From an uncultured Aquimarina sp. (GTDB lineage Bacteria; Bacteroidota; Bacteroidia; Flavobacteriales; Flavobacteriaceae), in the NCBI GenBank assembly GCA_947499005.1, contig CANMML010000023.1:1-62586 (forward strand): 62,586 bases of DNA. Direction: 5' to 3'. The stretch's first letter is position 1; each line of letters opens with the position of its first letter. Under the pieces are notes generated by a model. It saw only the letters and a program-made list of their open reading frames with translations, had not been told where the DNA came from and did not search any database. The translations under genes and the position numbers were made by a program. Of the stretch, positions 46,101 to 54,345 are shown in pieces.

Positions 46101-46402
46101 ATGTTCCAGGGAATAATGTATTGAATAGTAGTAGGTACGTTGAGAAAGGAGATTACATTAGATTAAGTAATTTATCTCTGGGGTATACCCTTGAGAATCC
46201 TTTAAAGTCAGTTAGCGCAGTAAAATTTACAGTGAGTGGACAAAATTTATTGCTTATAACTGATTATACGGGTTATGATCCTGAAGTCAATTCTGGAGCA
46301 AGATTAGGGCAGCAGGGTACAAGTGATCAGTTTGTGGGTATTGATAGAGGAGCAATCCCAAATCCTAGAACTATTACTTTAGGTGTTAAATTAGATTTTT
46401 AA
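43148..46402 (+). CDS. SusC/RagA TonB-dependent transporter with STN domain
   Basis: A 1084-residue outer-membrane transporter. Signal peptide residues 1-29 (ending SISA); STN signalling domain about 38-118 (LTLSLTNVTLKTVFSNIEEK, LSIEKILTQVLNGQGIDFNI); carboxypeptidase-regulatory-like domain about 128-200 (DASGETLPGVNVTVKG); TonB-dependent plug from about 207 (EVVVIGYGTAKKSDLAG, then SIEVLKDASATAIYGSRGSN); beta-barrel to the C-terminal ITLGVKLDF. The STN domain makes it a signal-transducing transporter, expected to act through the upstream FecR. SusD follows after 11 bases. Substrate cannot be read from sequence. Confidence 0.95.
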   Translation: MKTTLKWSGLRQALVLFLVFGLHLQSISAKDVDQNGRLTLSLTNVTLKTVFSNIEEKTDFSLFYENDLVDLNSIVSVEGSNLSIEKILTQVLNGQGIDFNIVNKQIVLSEKQVKTLGNANLKSEQTLKTVTGVVADASGETLPGVNVTVKGQSKGTQTDFDGNYTINVEDTDVLVFSYVGFKTVEQAVGSSTTVNVSLEEDASALNEVVVIGYGTAKKSDLAGSVSQLSTEAFEEQPITRVEDAIQGRIAGVALTKPSGNPGGDTKIRIRGVNSITGDNNPLVVVDGIFGGDLRTINPNDIASIEVLKDASATAIYGSRGSNGVILITTKKGKGKPKVSIDYFTSIATLRDKLEYYQRPGGYVRNNFEDLSIALGGDDAVNAILSDPIDAEDELFRAAYTNNVQASVSGGEDKFNYFISANYADQEGVMITNDYDRYSFRANLESQVNDKLKVGFNVYTSREENVNSPDAFPKGRGGAVIATLTHDPTVRYRVGDQYVRSGFTLGTIGNRGRDVPFPIELRNSDITRTDYRTNLNLNIKYDIIDGLSYSFVGGAGVFNRRINELRITSPLTSDRSEEDIARVVNNNAVNYQISNIVNWNKSFGDHNFDITAVYELQETKSENFGTTIENLENSELFANVFTAPLNAFDGDTESGNSANTRAIQSGLARLQYNFNSSLYLTGSVRVDESSVFSKENRVGYFPSAAIAYSFKNLNLLEKSNVFSDVKLRASWGQTGNQNIAGGATRDGFMRNVTTLRGEQRSIPIQNRVGNPNLVWETTEQWDAGVDLGFFDNRLNFSFDYYQKSSKDLLLATLFADTDNVTFFQNVGEIENKGFDVSLYGDVIDTDDFNWTSGVTISHVKNEVVDLDGDREFIGVDSPNASGDPSVALSEIRLGQPLGNFLGRRFTGVDSDGNATYEDNGEDGFDRKVIGNGTPTITWGFNNTLSYKKFDFNMFWTGAAGFDVYNQTRAAIEGDNNDFLGNLSRNNVPGNNVLNSSRYVEKGDYIRLSNLSLGYTLENPLKSVSAVKFTVSGQNLLLITDYTGYDPEVNSGARLGQQGTSDQFVGIDRGAIPNPRTITLGVKLDF

Positions 46403-46413
46403 AATATATTATT

Positions 46414-47982
46414 ATGAAACATACGAGAAAATACTTAATGAAAAGTTTCAGGATTGCTTTCGTAGGATTTGTTCTAATTCTTTGCAATAGTTGTGACGAT
46501 GTTATTGATCAAGCTTCTGACATAAGTAAAGGAGAATTAACACAGCGATTTGGAGATGGTTTAGATATTGATAATTTTAGTTTAGCAGTATCTGGATTAT
46601 ATAGTGAATTGAGGCCAATAATTGGATTAGACAATCATCATTTGACTTCATGGTTTGCAGATGATATGGCTTCGGGAATAACATCTGGTAAGTTTTCTGA
46701 TTTTGATGCGATTAGACCTTCAAGGACAACTAATGATCATGCGACAAAAATTAATGGGTTTATTAATTTTCAGACATCTATTGCTAATGTTGTTAATGTA
46801 ATTCAGGAAGGTATAGATACAGCAACTGACGAAACAAATCCAGCAGATATTGAGTTAGCAAATATTTATTTAGGAGAGCTGAAAGCATTAAGGGCTTATG
46901 CGTTATTTTGGTATTCTCAGCATTTTGGAAGAGGTTTGGTTGTGCCTGGTTTTGGTGAAAATATAACTTCAGTTACTGAGCTTGCAGATTTATATAAATT
47001 AATAGAGTTAGATTTATTAGCGGCAGAGGAGGTTTTACCTAATAAGCATCCTGATGATGTCGGAGCTGAAGGAGCTCAAGTTAATGGTGCAGGTAGGCCA
47101 AACAAAGGATCTGCGCAGGCGTTTTTAGCAAGGGTCTATTTGAATTGGGCTGGATGGCCTATTAAGGATGAGTCTAAATATGCTTTAGCTGCTGAAAAAG
47201 CCAAAGCGGTAATAGACAATAGAAGTGTTTATGATTTTGAATTAATGCCAGTGTTTGAAGATTTATGGAGAGTGGAAAATCGACGAAATAAAGAAGCAGT
47301 TTGGTTGATAGAGTATATAGCTAATGAAAACGAACAAGAGAATCGTAAATACGGAATTCGAGGTCGATTAGGAACAGATGATGCAGGTGGATGGGATGAG
47401 CATCTTGGAGAAGTTCGTTTTTGGGAAGATTTTCCTGAGGGGCCAAGAAAAGAAGGAACATATAGGCAAGAATTGGAGGGCTTATGGATGAGCCACCCTA
47501 CAAATAAACTCCCTGTATATGCGAAGATTACCGGTCCTGATGGAGACTTGGATGATGTGCAAGATGGTTTTCGAACGAACAGGAGTGATTTCTTTATAAG
47601 ATATGCAGATGTTTTATTAATGTTTGCGGAAGCTTCTGGTAGAGCGGGTCAAGAAAATGCACAAGCATGGGAAGCATTAAATGATGTAAGAAGAAGGGCG
47701 TATCCAGAAGGAACTCCAGATGTTGGGCCAGCTGATGGTAATCTTGCAGATTTAGCTTTTGAAGAACGTAAATGGGAGTTTGCAGCAGAATATATGAGGT
47801 GGCATGATTTAGTTCGTATGCAGATTGTTGAAGATGCACTTAGAGATAAAGCGCCGAGGACTACAATGGTTGATGGTGTTTTATTGACAGAGCAAAACCC
47901 AATAGACCCTAGCGTTGATTTAAGTCCAGATTCGTATTTTGAAGCAATACCTGCATCAGTACTATCTAGATTAGGGTTATAA
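46414..47982 (+). CDS. SusD/RagB surface lipoprotein 1
   Basis: A 522-residue SusD-like protein. The signal ends in LILCNSC, giving a lipoprotein. The N-terminal TPR-like part (ELANIYLGELKALRAYALFW, about 148-167; NKGSAQAFLARVYLNWAGWP) and the C-terminal SusD_RagB region (RYADVLLMFAEASGRAGQEN; ALNDVRRRAYPEGTPD; FEERKWEFAAEYMRWHDLVR) are complete. It binds substrate at the surface and caps the partner SusC. A strong terminator follows 46 bases after the stop. Confidence 0.94.
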   Translation: MKHTRKYLMKSFRIAFVGFVLILCNSCDDVIDQASDISKGELTQRFGDGLDIDNFSLAVSGLYSELRPIIGLDNHHLTSWFADDMASGITSGKFSDFDAIRPSRTTNDHATKINGFINFQTSIANVVNVIQEGIDTATDETNPADIELANIYLGELKALRAYALFWYSQHFGRGLVVPGFGENITSVTELADLYKLIELDLLAAEEVLPNKHPDDVGAEGAQVNGAGRPNKGSAQAFLARVYLNWAGWPIKDESKYALAAEKAKAVIDNRSVYDFELMPVFEDLWRVENRRNKEAVWLIEYIANENEQENRKYGIRGRLGTDDAGGWDEHLGEVRFWEDFPEGPRKEGTYRQELEGLWMSHPTNKLPVYAKITGPDGDLDDVQDGFRTNRSDFFIRYADVLLMFAEASGRAGQENAQAWEALNDVRRRAYPEGTPDVGPADGNLADLAFEERKWEFAAEYMRWHDLVRMQIVEDALRDKAPRTTMVDGVLLTEQNPIDPSVDLSPDSYFEAIPASVLSRLGL

Positions 47983-48028
47983 TGATGGATAATTATTAAT
48001 AGTAGTTATATTTTTATTTTGTTTTTGG

Positions 48029-48066
48029 TAACGGTAAGTCACTTTGGTGCTTACCGTTATTTTTTT
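48029..48066 (+). terminator. Rho-independent terminator after SusD1
   Basis: TAACGGTAAG (48029-48038) pairs perfectly with CTTACCGTTA (48050-48059), extended by CAC/GTG beyond a one-base bulge, with a TTTG loop and a run of seven T. It separates the first FecR-SusCD unit from the second. Confidence 0.9.
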
Positions 48067-48291
48067 GTCGTATTCTAACTATAATGTGTTAAAAATTACT
48101 ATGAAGAGAGGGGTATTCAATACAATGAACTTGAAATAAATTCAATATCAGTAAAAAAATGAACGAAAATTAAATCTTTATTTATTATTTTGCCGATTAT
48201 TTTGTTTATTCGTGTCGAATTAGTAAGAAAAACGTTAAAGTATATAGATGTTTTTTTATTTAAATCTTATACTTACGAAAACATTTGATGA

Positions 48292-49404
48292 ATGTTGAAA
48301 GTGAAGTCTCTTATAGAGCGTTTAATGTCGGGAGAATTAACTTTTGGTGAACGGAAAGTGCTAAATCAAAAGTTAAAGGAAAATAGTAATTGGTCTAAAG
48401 AGATTAAATCTGAATTGGTTGAGTTTTTCGAAGAAGAATCGAATAAGTCAGATGAGGCCTTTTTGTTATTTGAAAATGCGATATCGCAAACAGATAATTA
48501 TAAAGCAAAAAGTAATAAAAAGACTAAATTAATGCGATCAATATCGGGGGTTGCAGCGGCTATAGCAGTTGTACTAATCTCGATCGTGTTATTTGATGAT
48601 TTTAGTCTGAAGGAACAAAGTAATGTATTAGCGTCAGAAGACCAAGTTTTTATAACTACGTCAGATGGTAGTATTGTAAATGTATCTAACGAGGATGTTA
48701 ATGGAAATATAAAGAAGTACTTAACTGATTTTTTTGATAATAAATTCGAAGATTCAAGTTTAAGTACTATTCATGTGCCTAGAGGTAAATCGTTTCTTTT
48801 AGAGCTAGAAGATGGTACAAAAATACATTTGAATTCAGATACTAAAATGATTTTCCCATTATCCTTTTCCAATAAAAAGGAAAGGAGAGTGACGTTGGAA
48901 GGAGAAGCTTATTTCGAAGTTTCTAAAAATGAAGTAAAGCCTTTTTTGGTTGAAACAAAAGAATTGATAACTAAAGTATACGGAACAGAGTTTAATATTT
49001 CAGCATATAATGATGAAAAAACTAATGAAATCGTTTTAGTAGAAGGAAGTATAGGGGTTAAGAATGGTGAATACGATGAGGAAAGGGTGCTTAAGCCAAG
49101 TCAAATGTACCTTTGGGAAAAAGATAAAGAACGTTTTAGTGTTTTAAAAGTAGATACTAATGCAAAGCTATCTTGGAGAGAAGGAAGTGTTTTGTTTAAT
49201 GACTCGTCATTAAGTGAATTGAAAGGGCAAATAGAAAGGTTTTTTGATATTACCATTATTTTTTTAGATGAAAGTCTAAAAGATAAAAGCTTTTCTGGGA
49301 AAATAAAAGTAAGAACAACTGAAGAACTTTTAGCGATATTCAATGCTACAGGAACAATGAAGTGTGAATATTATGCGAATGATAGAAAGCTAATTATTAA
49401 ATAG
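48292..49404 (+). CDS. FecR-family anti-sigma factor 2
   Basis: A 370-residue FecR paralogue. N-terminal cytoplasmic part (ERLMSGELTFGERKVLNQKL), transmembrane helix about 84-101 (SGVAAAIAVVLISIVLF), FecR domain (VPRGKSFLLELEDGTKIHLN; EGEAYFEVSKNEVKPFLV; VYGTEFNISAYND) and C-terminal DUF4974 part (LFNDSSLSELKGQIERFFDI). No sigma factor gene is adjacent. The downstream SusC lacks the STN domain that normally signals to FecR, so the input to this protein is unclear. Confidence 0.92.
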   Translation: MLKVKSLIERLMSGELTFGERKVLNQKLKENSNWSKEIKSELVEFFEEESNKSDEAFLLFENAISQTDNYKAKSNKKTKLMRSISGVAAAIAVVLISIVLFDDFSLKEQSNVLASEDQVFITTSDGSIVNVSNEDVNGNIKKYLTDFFDNKFEDSSLSTIHVPRGKSFLLELEDGTKIHLNSDTKMIFPLSFSNKKERRVTLEGEAYFEVSKNEVKPFLVETKELITKVYGTEFNISAYNDEKTNEIVLVEGSIGVKNGEYDEERVLKPSQMYLWEKDKERFSVLKVDTNAKLSWREGSVLFNDSSLSELKGQIERFFDITIIFLDESLKDKSFSGKIKVRTTEELLAIFNATGTMKCEYYANDRKLIIK

Positions 49405-49526
49405 GAGGTAAAACTCAGAAAAAACAAAATTCTAATAACTAAAAAAACTTATTTGAAATTCTAGAACGATAAATTCTAGCAATTTTAGTAAACATTTCGT
49501 GTGTTTATGAGTCAAAATTAATTTGT

Positions 49527-49548
49527 AACAATTAACCAAACATTATTT
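49527..49548 (+). promoter_or_regulatory. Conserved SusC leader, copy 2
   Basis: It matches 43126-43147 at 21 of 22 bases and abuts the ATG of the second SusC gene in the same way. Confidence 0.6.
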
Positions 49549-52500
49549 ATGGAAACAACTTTGAAAAAGTTGAGGGCTAGAAAAGCCCTTGTGTTCTTTT
49601 TGGTTCTAGGTGTGGGTTTCAATGCTTTTGCTAGCAATGGATCTAATTTAGAAGAGAAGACAACATTGTCACTACTTAAAGTGGCATTAAAAGGAGATTT
49701 TTCGTTTTCTAACGAAAACGATATAGAGAGTGATCAAACATTAAAAACAGTAAAAGGAACAATTACCGATGATACAGGTGAGTCTCTTCCGGGTGTTAAT
49801 ATTTCAGTAAAAGGTAAAGTGAAAGGTACCCAAACAGACTTTGATGGGAACTATTCAATTGACGTTGAAGATGGAAGTGTTCTTGTGTTTTCGTACATAG
49901 GTTTTGAAACAGTAGAAAAAGTGGTAGGGTCTTCTACTACTTTAAACGTTCAATTAGTGGAAGATGCTTCTTCCTTAAACGAAGTTGTTGTGATTGGATA
50001 CGGTACTGCGAAAAAAAGTGATTTAGCTGGGTCAGTGGCTCAATTGAAAACAGAGGCTTTTGAAGAGCAACCTATTACTAAAGTTGAAGAAGCTTTACAA
50101 GGTAGGGTAGCAGGGGTTGCAGTATCTAAAACTTCTGGGAACCCAGGAGATGATGCGAAGATTAGAATTAGAGGTGTTAATTCTGTAAGTGGAAATAATA
50201 ACCCGCAAATAATTGTAGATGGGATTTTTGGTGGAGATTTAGGGTCGATAAACCCAAATGACATATCATCAATAGAAGTTTTGAAAGATGCATCCGCTAC
50301 TGCAATTTATGGATCAAGAGGGTCTAATGGTGTTATTTTAGTGACCACCAAAAAGGGTAAAGGAAAGCCTAAAATTAATCTTGATTATTTCACATCGATT
50401 TCGAGATTACCTAATAAATTAGACTATAGATTATCAGCAGCAGAGTTTGCTAGAAATCAACAAAATAATCCTTTGGCACAGAGGGTAGTTACTAATCAAG
50501 AAGTAGCTGACTTAGAAAGGAATGGTCTTGATGCAGAAGATGAATTATTTAGATCTGCTTTTACTAGAAATTTAAATTTGTCAGCCCAAGGAGGAGATGA
50601 GAGATTTAATATGTATGTTTCGGGTAACTATGCGGATCAAGAAGGTATTTTAATAACAAATAAATACGAAAGATATAGTTTAAGAGCAAATCTTGGAATG
50701 AAGGTTAATGATCGTCTTAAGTTAGGATTGAATATCTATACTAGTCGAGAGCAAAATATAAATAACCCAAATAATTTAGGAACATTCTTTGGAGGCCCTG
50801 CAGTATTGGGTTTAACTTTTGATCCTACTGTGAATTATAGAAATGCAGATGGGAGTTATCAATTTGATAACTTTAGAACAAGGCCTGCTTTTGGAAATCA
50901 GGAGGTTGTTCCATTTCAAGTTTTGTTGAGAAGAAGTACAATCGAAACATTGGAAAATAGAACCAATGCAACAGCCAATATTAGTTATGATATTAGCGAC
51001 TCGGTAACTGTTAGTACAGTTGTAGGTTCTCAAATTATAAATAATTCTTCTGAAGTATTTGCAATACAAAGTGGTCGAATTTTGGATGATACTACTACGC
51101 AAAATGGACGCACCATTGACAATGTTAGAGCTGTAAATGGAAATGACGTTGCAAGCTTTGGATCTTCGAATACTGAAATTTTTCAAATAACTAATTCTAT
51201 TAATTGGAGTCAATTATTTGGTAAGCATAGTGTAAATCTTACGGGAGTTCATGAATATCAATTTGTGAAATCTAAAAATCAAGGATTTAATATCCTAAAT
51301 GTGTCGGAAAATATTCCTTTAGATGCTCCAGTGTTAGCTGTTTCAGAAGCAAGAGCTGCGGATTTAAGGGTTGGTTCTGGAGAGGGATCATCTGCAATAC
51401 AATCGTTCTTGGGTAGAGTGCAATATGATTTTAATAAAAGTTTGTACTTAACTGCATCAATTAGAGCAGATCAATCATCAAGATTCTTAGGAGATAATCA
51501 AACGGCATATTTTCCTTCAGCTGCTGTAGCTTACAGTATTAAAAATCTAAATTTCATTGAGAACAGTGATGTTTTTAATGATGTAAAAGTAAGAGCAAGT
51601 TGGGGTAGAGTTGGAAATCAAGAAATTCCATTAGCTGCAGTTTTTGGTCAAGTTTCACCAGTTTATAATGCAAGTACAGAACGCTATGGTTTGGTGCCTC
51701 AAATTCTTGGAAATCCTGATATTGTATGGGAAACCACGGAGCAATGGGATGCAGGACTTGATGTAAGTTTCTTTAATAATAGATTAAACTTAACATTTGA
51801 TTATTATGAAAAAGAGACAACAGATCTTTTATTTTCAACGTTTGCTAGTATACAAGAGCAAAGGTTCGCTAGATTTGAAAATGTTGGAGAGATTCAAAAT
51901 AAAGGTTTCGAATTAAGTGTTTATGGAGATGTTATAGATAATGATAATTTTACATGGACATCAGGAATAGCTTTGTCTCATGTTAAAAATGAGGTTGTTG
52001 ATTTATTTGATGATTTAGATGCTTTGCCTGCATTTATTAACTCAGGTGATAATACGGGTTTTTTAGCTCAGGTGCAAAAAGGGCAGCCTTTAGGGCAATT
52101 TTTAGGAGGTATTAATACAGGAGAAGTAGATGATAGTGGAAATGCGATTTATGATTTTTCAAATCAGTCGATAGGTAATGGTACACCTACATATACATGG
52201 GGGTTTAATAATACACTGAAATATAAAAATTTAGATTTAAATATCTTTTTTACTGGAGCGAATGGTTTTGATGTTTATAATATTTTAAGAGCTTCTATAG
52301 AAGGGGGTGGTCCAAATTTTAGAAATAATTTATCTTCTAATACAGATGTTCCTGTAGGTAATCAGTTTGATTCAGCTAGATATATTGAAAAAGGAGATTT
52401 TATTAGGCTTAGCAATCTTTCATTAGGATATACGTTAGATAATCCACTAAAATTCGTTAGTTCTGCTAAATTTACAGTAAGTGGCCAAAACTTATTTGTT

Positions 52501-52638
52501 ATAACAGATTACACTGGTTATGATCCTGAAATAAGTTCAGGAACTGGAGGTGCAGGAGGTGATGTAGCTCCTGGTGTTGATCGCGGGGGTATTCCATCAC
52601 CTAGAGTAATAACTATGGGTGTTAAATTAGATTTTTAA
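49549..52638 (+). CDS. SusC/RagA TonB-dependent transporter without STN domain
   Basis: A 1029-residue paralogue of the first SusC. After the signal peptide only a short stretch (LEEKTTLSLLKVALKGDFSF, about 35-54) remains where the first SusC has its STN domain; the plug begins at about residue 145, some 60 residues earlier than in the paralogue. The carboxypeptidase-regulatory-like domain (DTGESLPGVNISVKGKVKG), plug (EVVVIGYGTAKKSDLAG; VEEALQGRVAGVAVSKTSGN) and barrel ending ITMGVKLDF are complete. It can transport but probably cannot signal directly to FecR. SusD2 follows after 11 bases. Confidence 0.95.
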   Translation: METTLKKLRARKALVFFLVLGVGFNAFASNGSNLEEKTTLSLLKVALKGDFSFSNENDIESDQTLKTVKGTITDDTGESLPGVNISVKGKVKGTQTDFDGNYSIDVEDGSVLVFSYIGFETVEKVVGSSTTLNVQLVEDASSLNEVVVIGYGTAKKSDLAGSVAQLKTEAFEEQPITKVEEALQGRVAGVAVSKTSGNPGDDAKIRIRGVNSVSGNNNPQIIVDGIFGGDLGSINPNDISSIEVLKDASATAIYGSRGSNGVILVTTKKGKGKPKINLDYFTSISRLPNKLDYRLSAAEFARNQQNNPLAQRVVTNQEVADLERNGLDAEDELFRSAFTRNLNLSAQGGDERFNMYVSGNYADQEGILITNKYERYSLRANLGMKVNDRLKLGLNIYTSREQNINNPNNLGTFFGGPAVLGLTFDPTVNYRNADGSYQFDNFRTRPAFGNQEVVPFQVLLRRSTIETLENRTNATANISYDISDSVTVSTVVGSQIINNSSEVFAIQSGRILDDTTTQNGRTIDNVRAVNGNDVASFGSSNTEIFQITNSINWSQLFGKHSVNLTGVHEYQFVKSKNQGFNILNVSENIPLDAPVLAVSEARAADLRVGSGEGSSAIQSFLGRVQYDFNKSLYLTASIRADQSSRFLGDNQTAYFPSAAVAYSIKNLNFIENSDVFNDVKVRASWGRVGNQEIPLAAVFGQVSPVYNASTERYGLVPQILGNPDIVWETTEQWDAGLDVSFFNNRLNLTFDYYEKETTDLLFSTFASIQEQRFARFENVGEIQNKGFELSVYGDVIDNDNFTWTSGIALSHVKNEVVDLFDDLDALPAFINSGDNTGFLAQVQKGQPLGQFLGGINTGEVDDSGNAIYDFSNQSIGNGTPTYTWGFNNTLKYKNLDLNIFFTGANGFDVYNILRASIEGGGPNFRNNLSSNTDVPVGNQFDSARYIEKGDFIRLSNLSLGYTLDNPLKFVSSAKFTVSGQNLFVITDYTGYDPEISSGTGGAGGDVAPGVDRGGIPSPRVITMGVKLDF

Positions 52639-52649
52639 TAAATTGTGCT

Positions 52650-54197
52650 ATGAAAAATATAAAAAATAAATTTAGGATATTAGCTCCTTTTTGGATTAGT
52701 ATTCTTATCGCAAGTTGTGGAGGGGTAATAGATGATGTTTCTGAGGATACAGCTAGAATAAATATAGAAGAGCTGATCACTCCTGAAGCTGCTATTGATT
52801 TGGAGGGGTTTAATACGGCTGTTCAAGCTGTTTATAGTGATTTTCGTTTAAATACGCAGCTTAATGATCATGTTGCTCCAGCATGGAGTGGAGATGATAT
52901 GGCAGTAGTTAATGTTAAAGCTGCGTTTGTTGAATTTGATAGTAGATCTGTTACAGAGACCAATGCTAGAACACTTGCAACTTGGCGTCAGCTTAATAAT
53001 GTGTTAGCTTTAATAGCTACAACAATAAATAGTATTGAAGATAATGTTGCGGAAAATATTGATGATGCTTCAGAAGAGCAATTAGTGTTTTCTAATCTTT
53101 ATTTAGGTGAATTGCGTTTCCTTAGGTCATTGATATTTCATCAATATGTAAGGGTTTTTGGTCGTGGATTTTTACTTGTTAATGCAGGGCAACCCGTAAA
53201 TACATTGGCTACAGCAGAGGAAACCTATAGGCAAATAGAGGAAGATTTACTATTTGCGGAAGAAAACTTATTTAATATACATCCTGATGCTAATGGGCCA
53301 GGTGCAGATAGACCTAATGTCGGTTCGGCAAAAGCATTATTAGCCAGGGTTTACATGGATTGGGCTGGTTTTCCAGTAGAAGATGTATCTAAGTATGCTC
53401 TCGCAGCAGAAAAGTCTTTAGAGGTCATTCAGGGCAGTGGTACTTTTGGATTTGATTTAGTGAGCGATTTTGAATCTCTTTGGAGTTTAAGCAATCAAAA
53501 TAATGCCGAAGGAGTATTTATTGTAGAATTCAATGGTGAGCAGCAAGCTGATAGACAGGATAATAGAAAATACGGTCCAGTTGGATTTTCAGGTGATGAT
53601 GGTGGATGGGATGAAACATTTTCTGAAATTAAGTTTTGGGAAGATTTTCCTGAAGGTCCAAGAAAAGACGGTACATTTAGAGCTGATTTAGAGGACGCTT
53701 GGCCTAATTATGTGAATATTTCTCAGCCAGTTTATACAAAAATTGCTGGTCCAGAAGGGGAGTTGAATACTTCTGCATTTAACACAAGTCGAACTGATTA
53801 TTATATTCGTTATTCAGATGTGTTATTGATGTTTGCAGAAGCTTCTAGTAGAGCAGGTCAAGAGTCACCATTATCTTGGGAAGCTTTAAATCAGGTTAGA
53901 AGGAGAGCTTATCCTTCGGGTACTCCTGATTTAGGTCCTGGAGATGGAGATCTTGCGGAAATTGCATTTGATGAAAGGAAGTGGGAATTTGCAGGAGAAT
54001 GGATTCGTTGGTACGATTTAGTAAGAACAAAAAAAGTTCAAGAAGCTTTATCTGATAGAGCTCCGAGGACTACAAGGAATGCTTCTGGAGATTTGTTAGA
54101 AGAAGAAAACCCTATCACTGGTAGTTTAGAGACGGATAATTATTTTGCTCCTATACCTGCTGATATTGTTTCGGAAAATCCTGGATTTGAAAACTAA
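52650..54197 (+). CDS. SusD/RagB surface lipoprotein 2
   Basis: A 515-residue paralogue of the first SusD, with lipoprotein signal ending LIASC. Same architecture: LVFSNLYLGELRFLRSLIFH and NVGSAKALLARVYMDWAGFP in the TPR-like part, RYSDVLLMFAEASSRAGQES, ALNQVRRRAYPSGTPD and FDERKWEFAGEWIRWYDLVR in the C-terminal part. Binding loops differ between the paralogues, so they may prefer different forms of the substrate. A strong terminator follows 32 bases after the stop. Confidence 0.94.
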   Translation: MKNIKNKFRILAPFWISILIASCGGVIDDVSEDTARINIEELITPEAAIDLEGFNTAVQAVYSDFRLNTQLNDHVAPAWSGDDMAVVNVKAAFVEFDSRSVTETNARTLATWRQLNNVLALIATTINSIEDNVAENIDDASEEQLVFSNLYLGELRFLRSLIFHQYVRVFGRGFLLVNAGQPVNTLATAEETYRQIEEDLLFAEENLFNIHPDANGPGADRPNVGSAKALLARVYMDWAGFPVEDVSKYALAAEKSLEVIQGSGTFGFDLVSDFESLWSLSNQNNAEGVFIVEFNGEQQADRQDNRKYGPVGFSGDDGGWDETFSEIKFWEDFPEGPRKDGTFRADLEDAWPNYVNISQPVYTKIAGPEGELNTSAFNTSRTDYYIRYSDVLLMFAEASSRAGQESPLSWEALNQVRRRAYPSGTPDLGPGDGDLAEIAFDERKWEFAGEWIRWYDLVRTKKVQEALSDRAPRTTRNASGDLLEEENPITGSLETDNYFAPIPADIVSENPGFEN

Positions 54198-54229
54198 ATA
54201 ATAACTTCTATTATTTATAATGTATAATG

Positions 54230-54271
54230 AGGTCGTATAGAAATTCAATTTCTATACGACCTTTGTTTTTT
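54230..54271 (+). terminator. Rho-independent terminator after SusD2
   Basis: AGGTCGTATAGAAAT (54230-54244) pairs perfectly over 15 bases with 54248-54262, loop TCA, followed by a T-rich run. It separates the SusCD genes from the FG-GAP lipoprotein. Confidence 0.9.
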
Positions 54272-54345
54272 AATTATAATATTTTTAAAACGCTGTAGTT
54301 TTTTAACTTTTAGTATTTTTATAGCGCTCATAAATTATTACTTAA

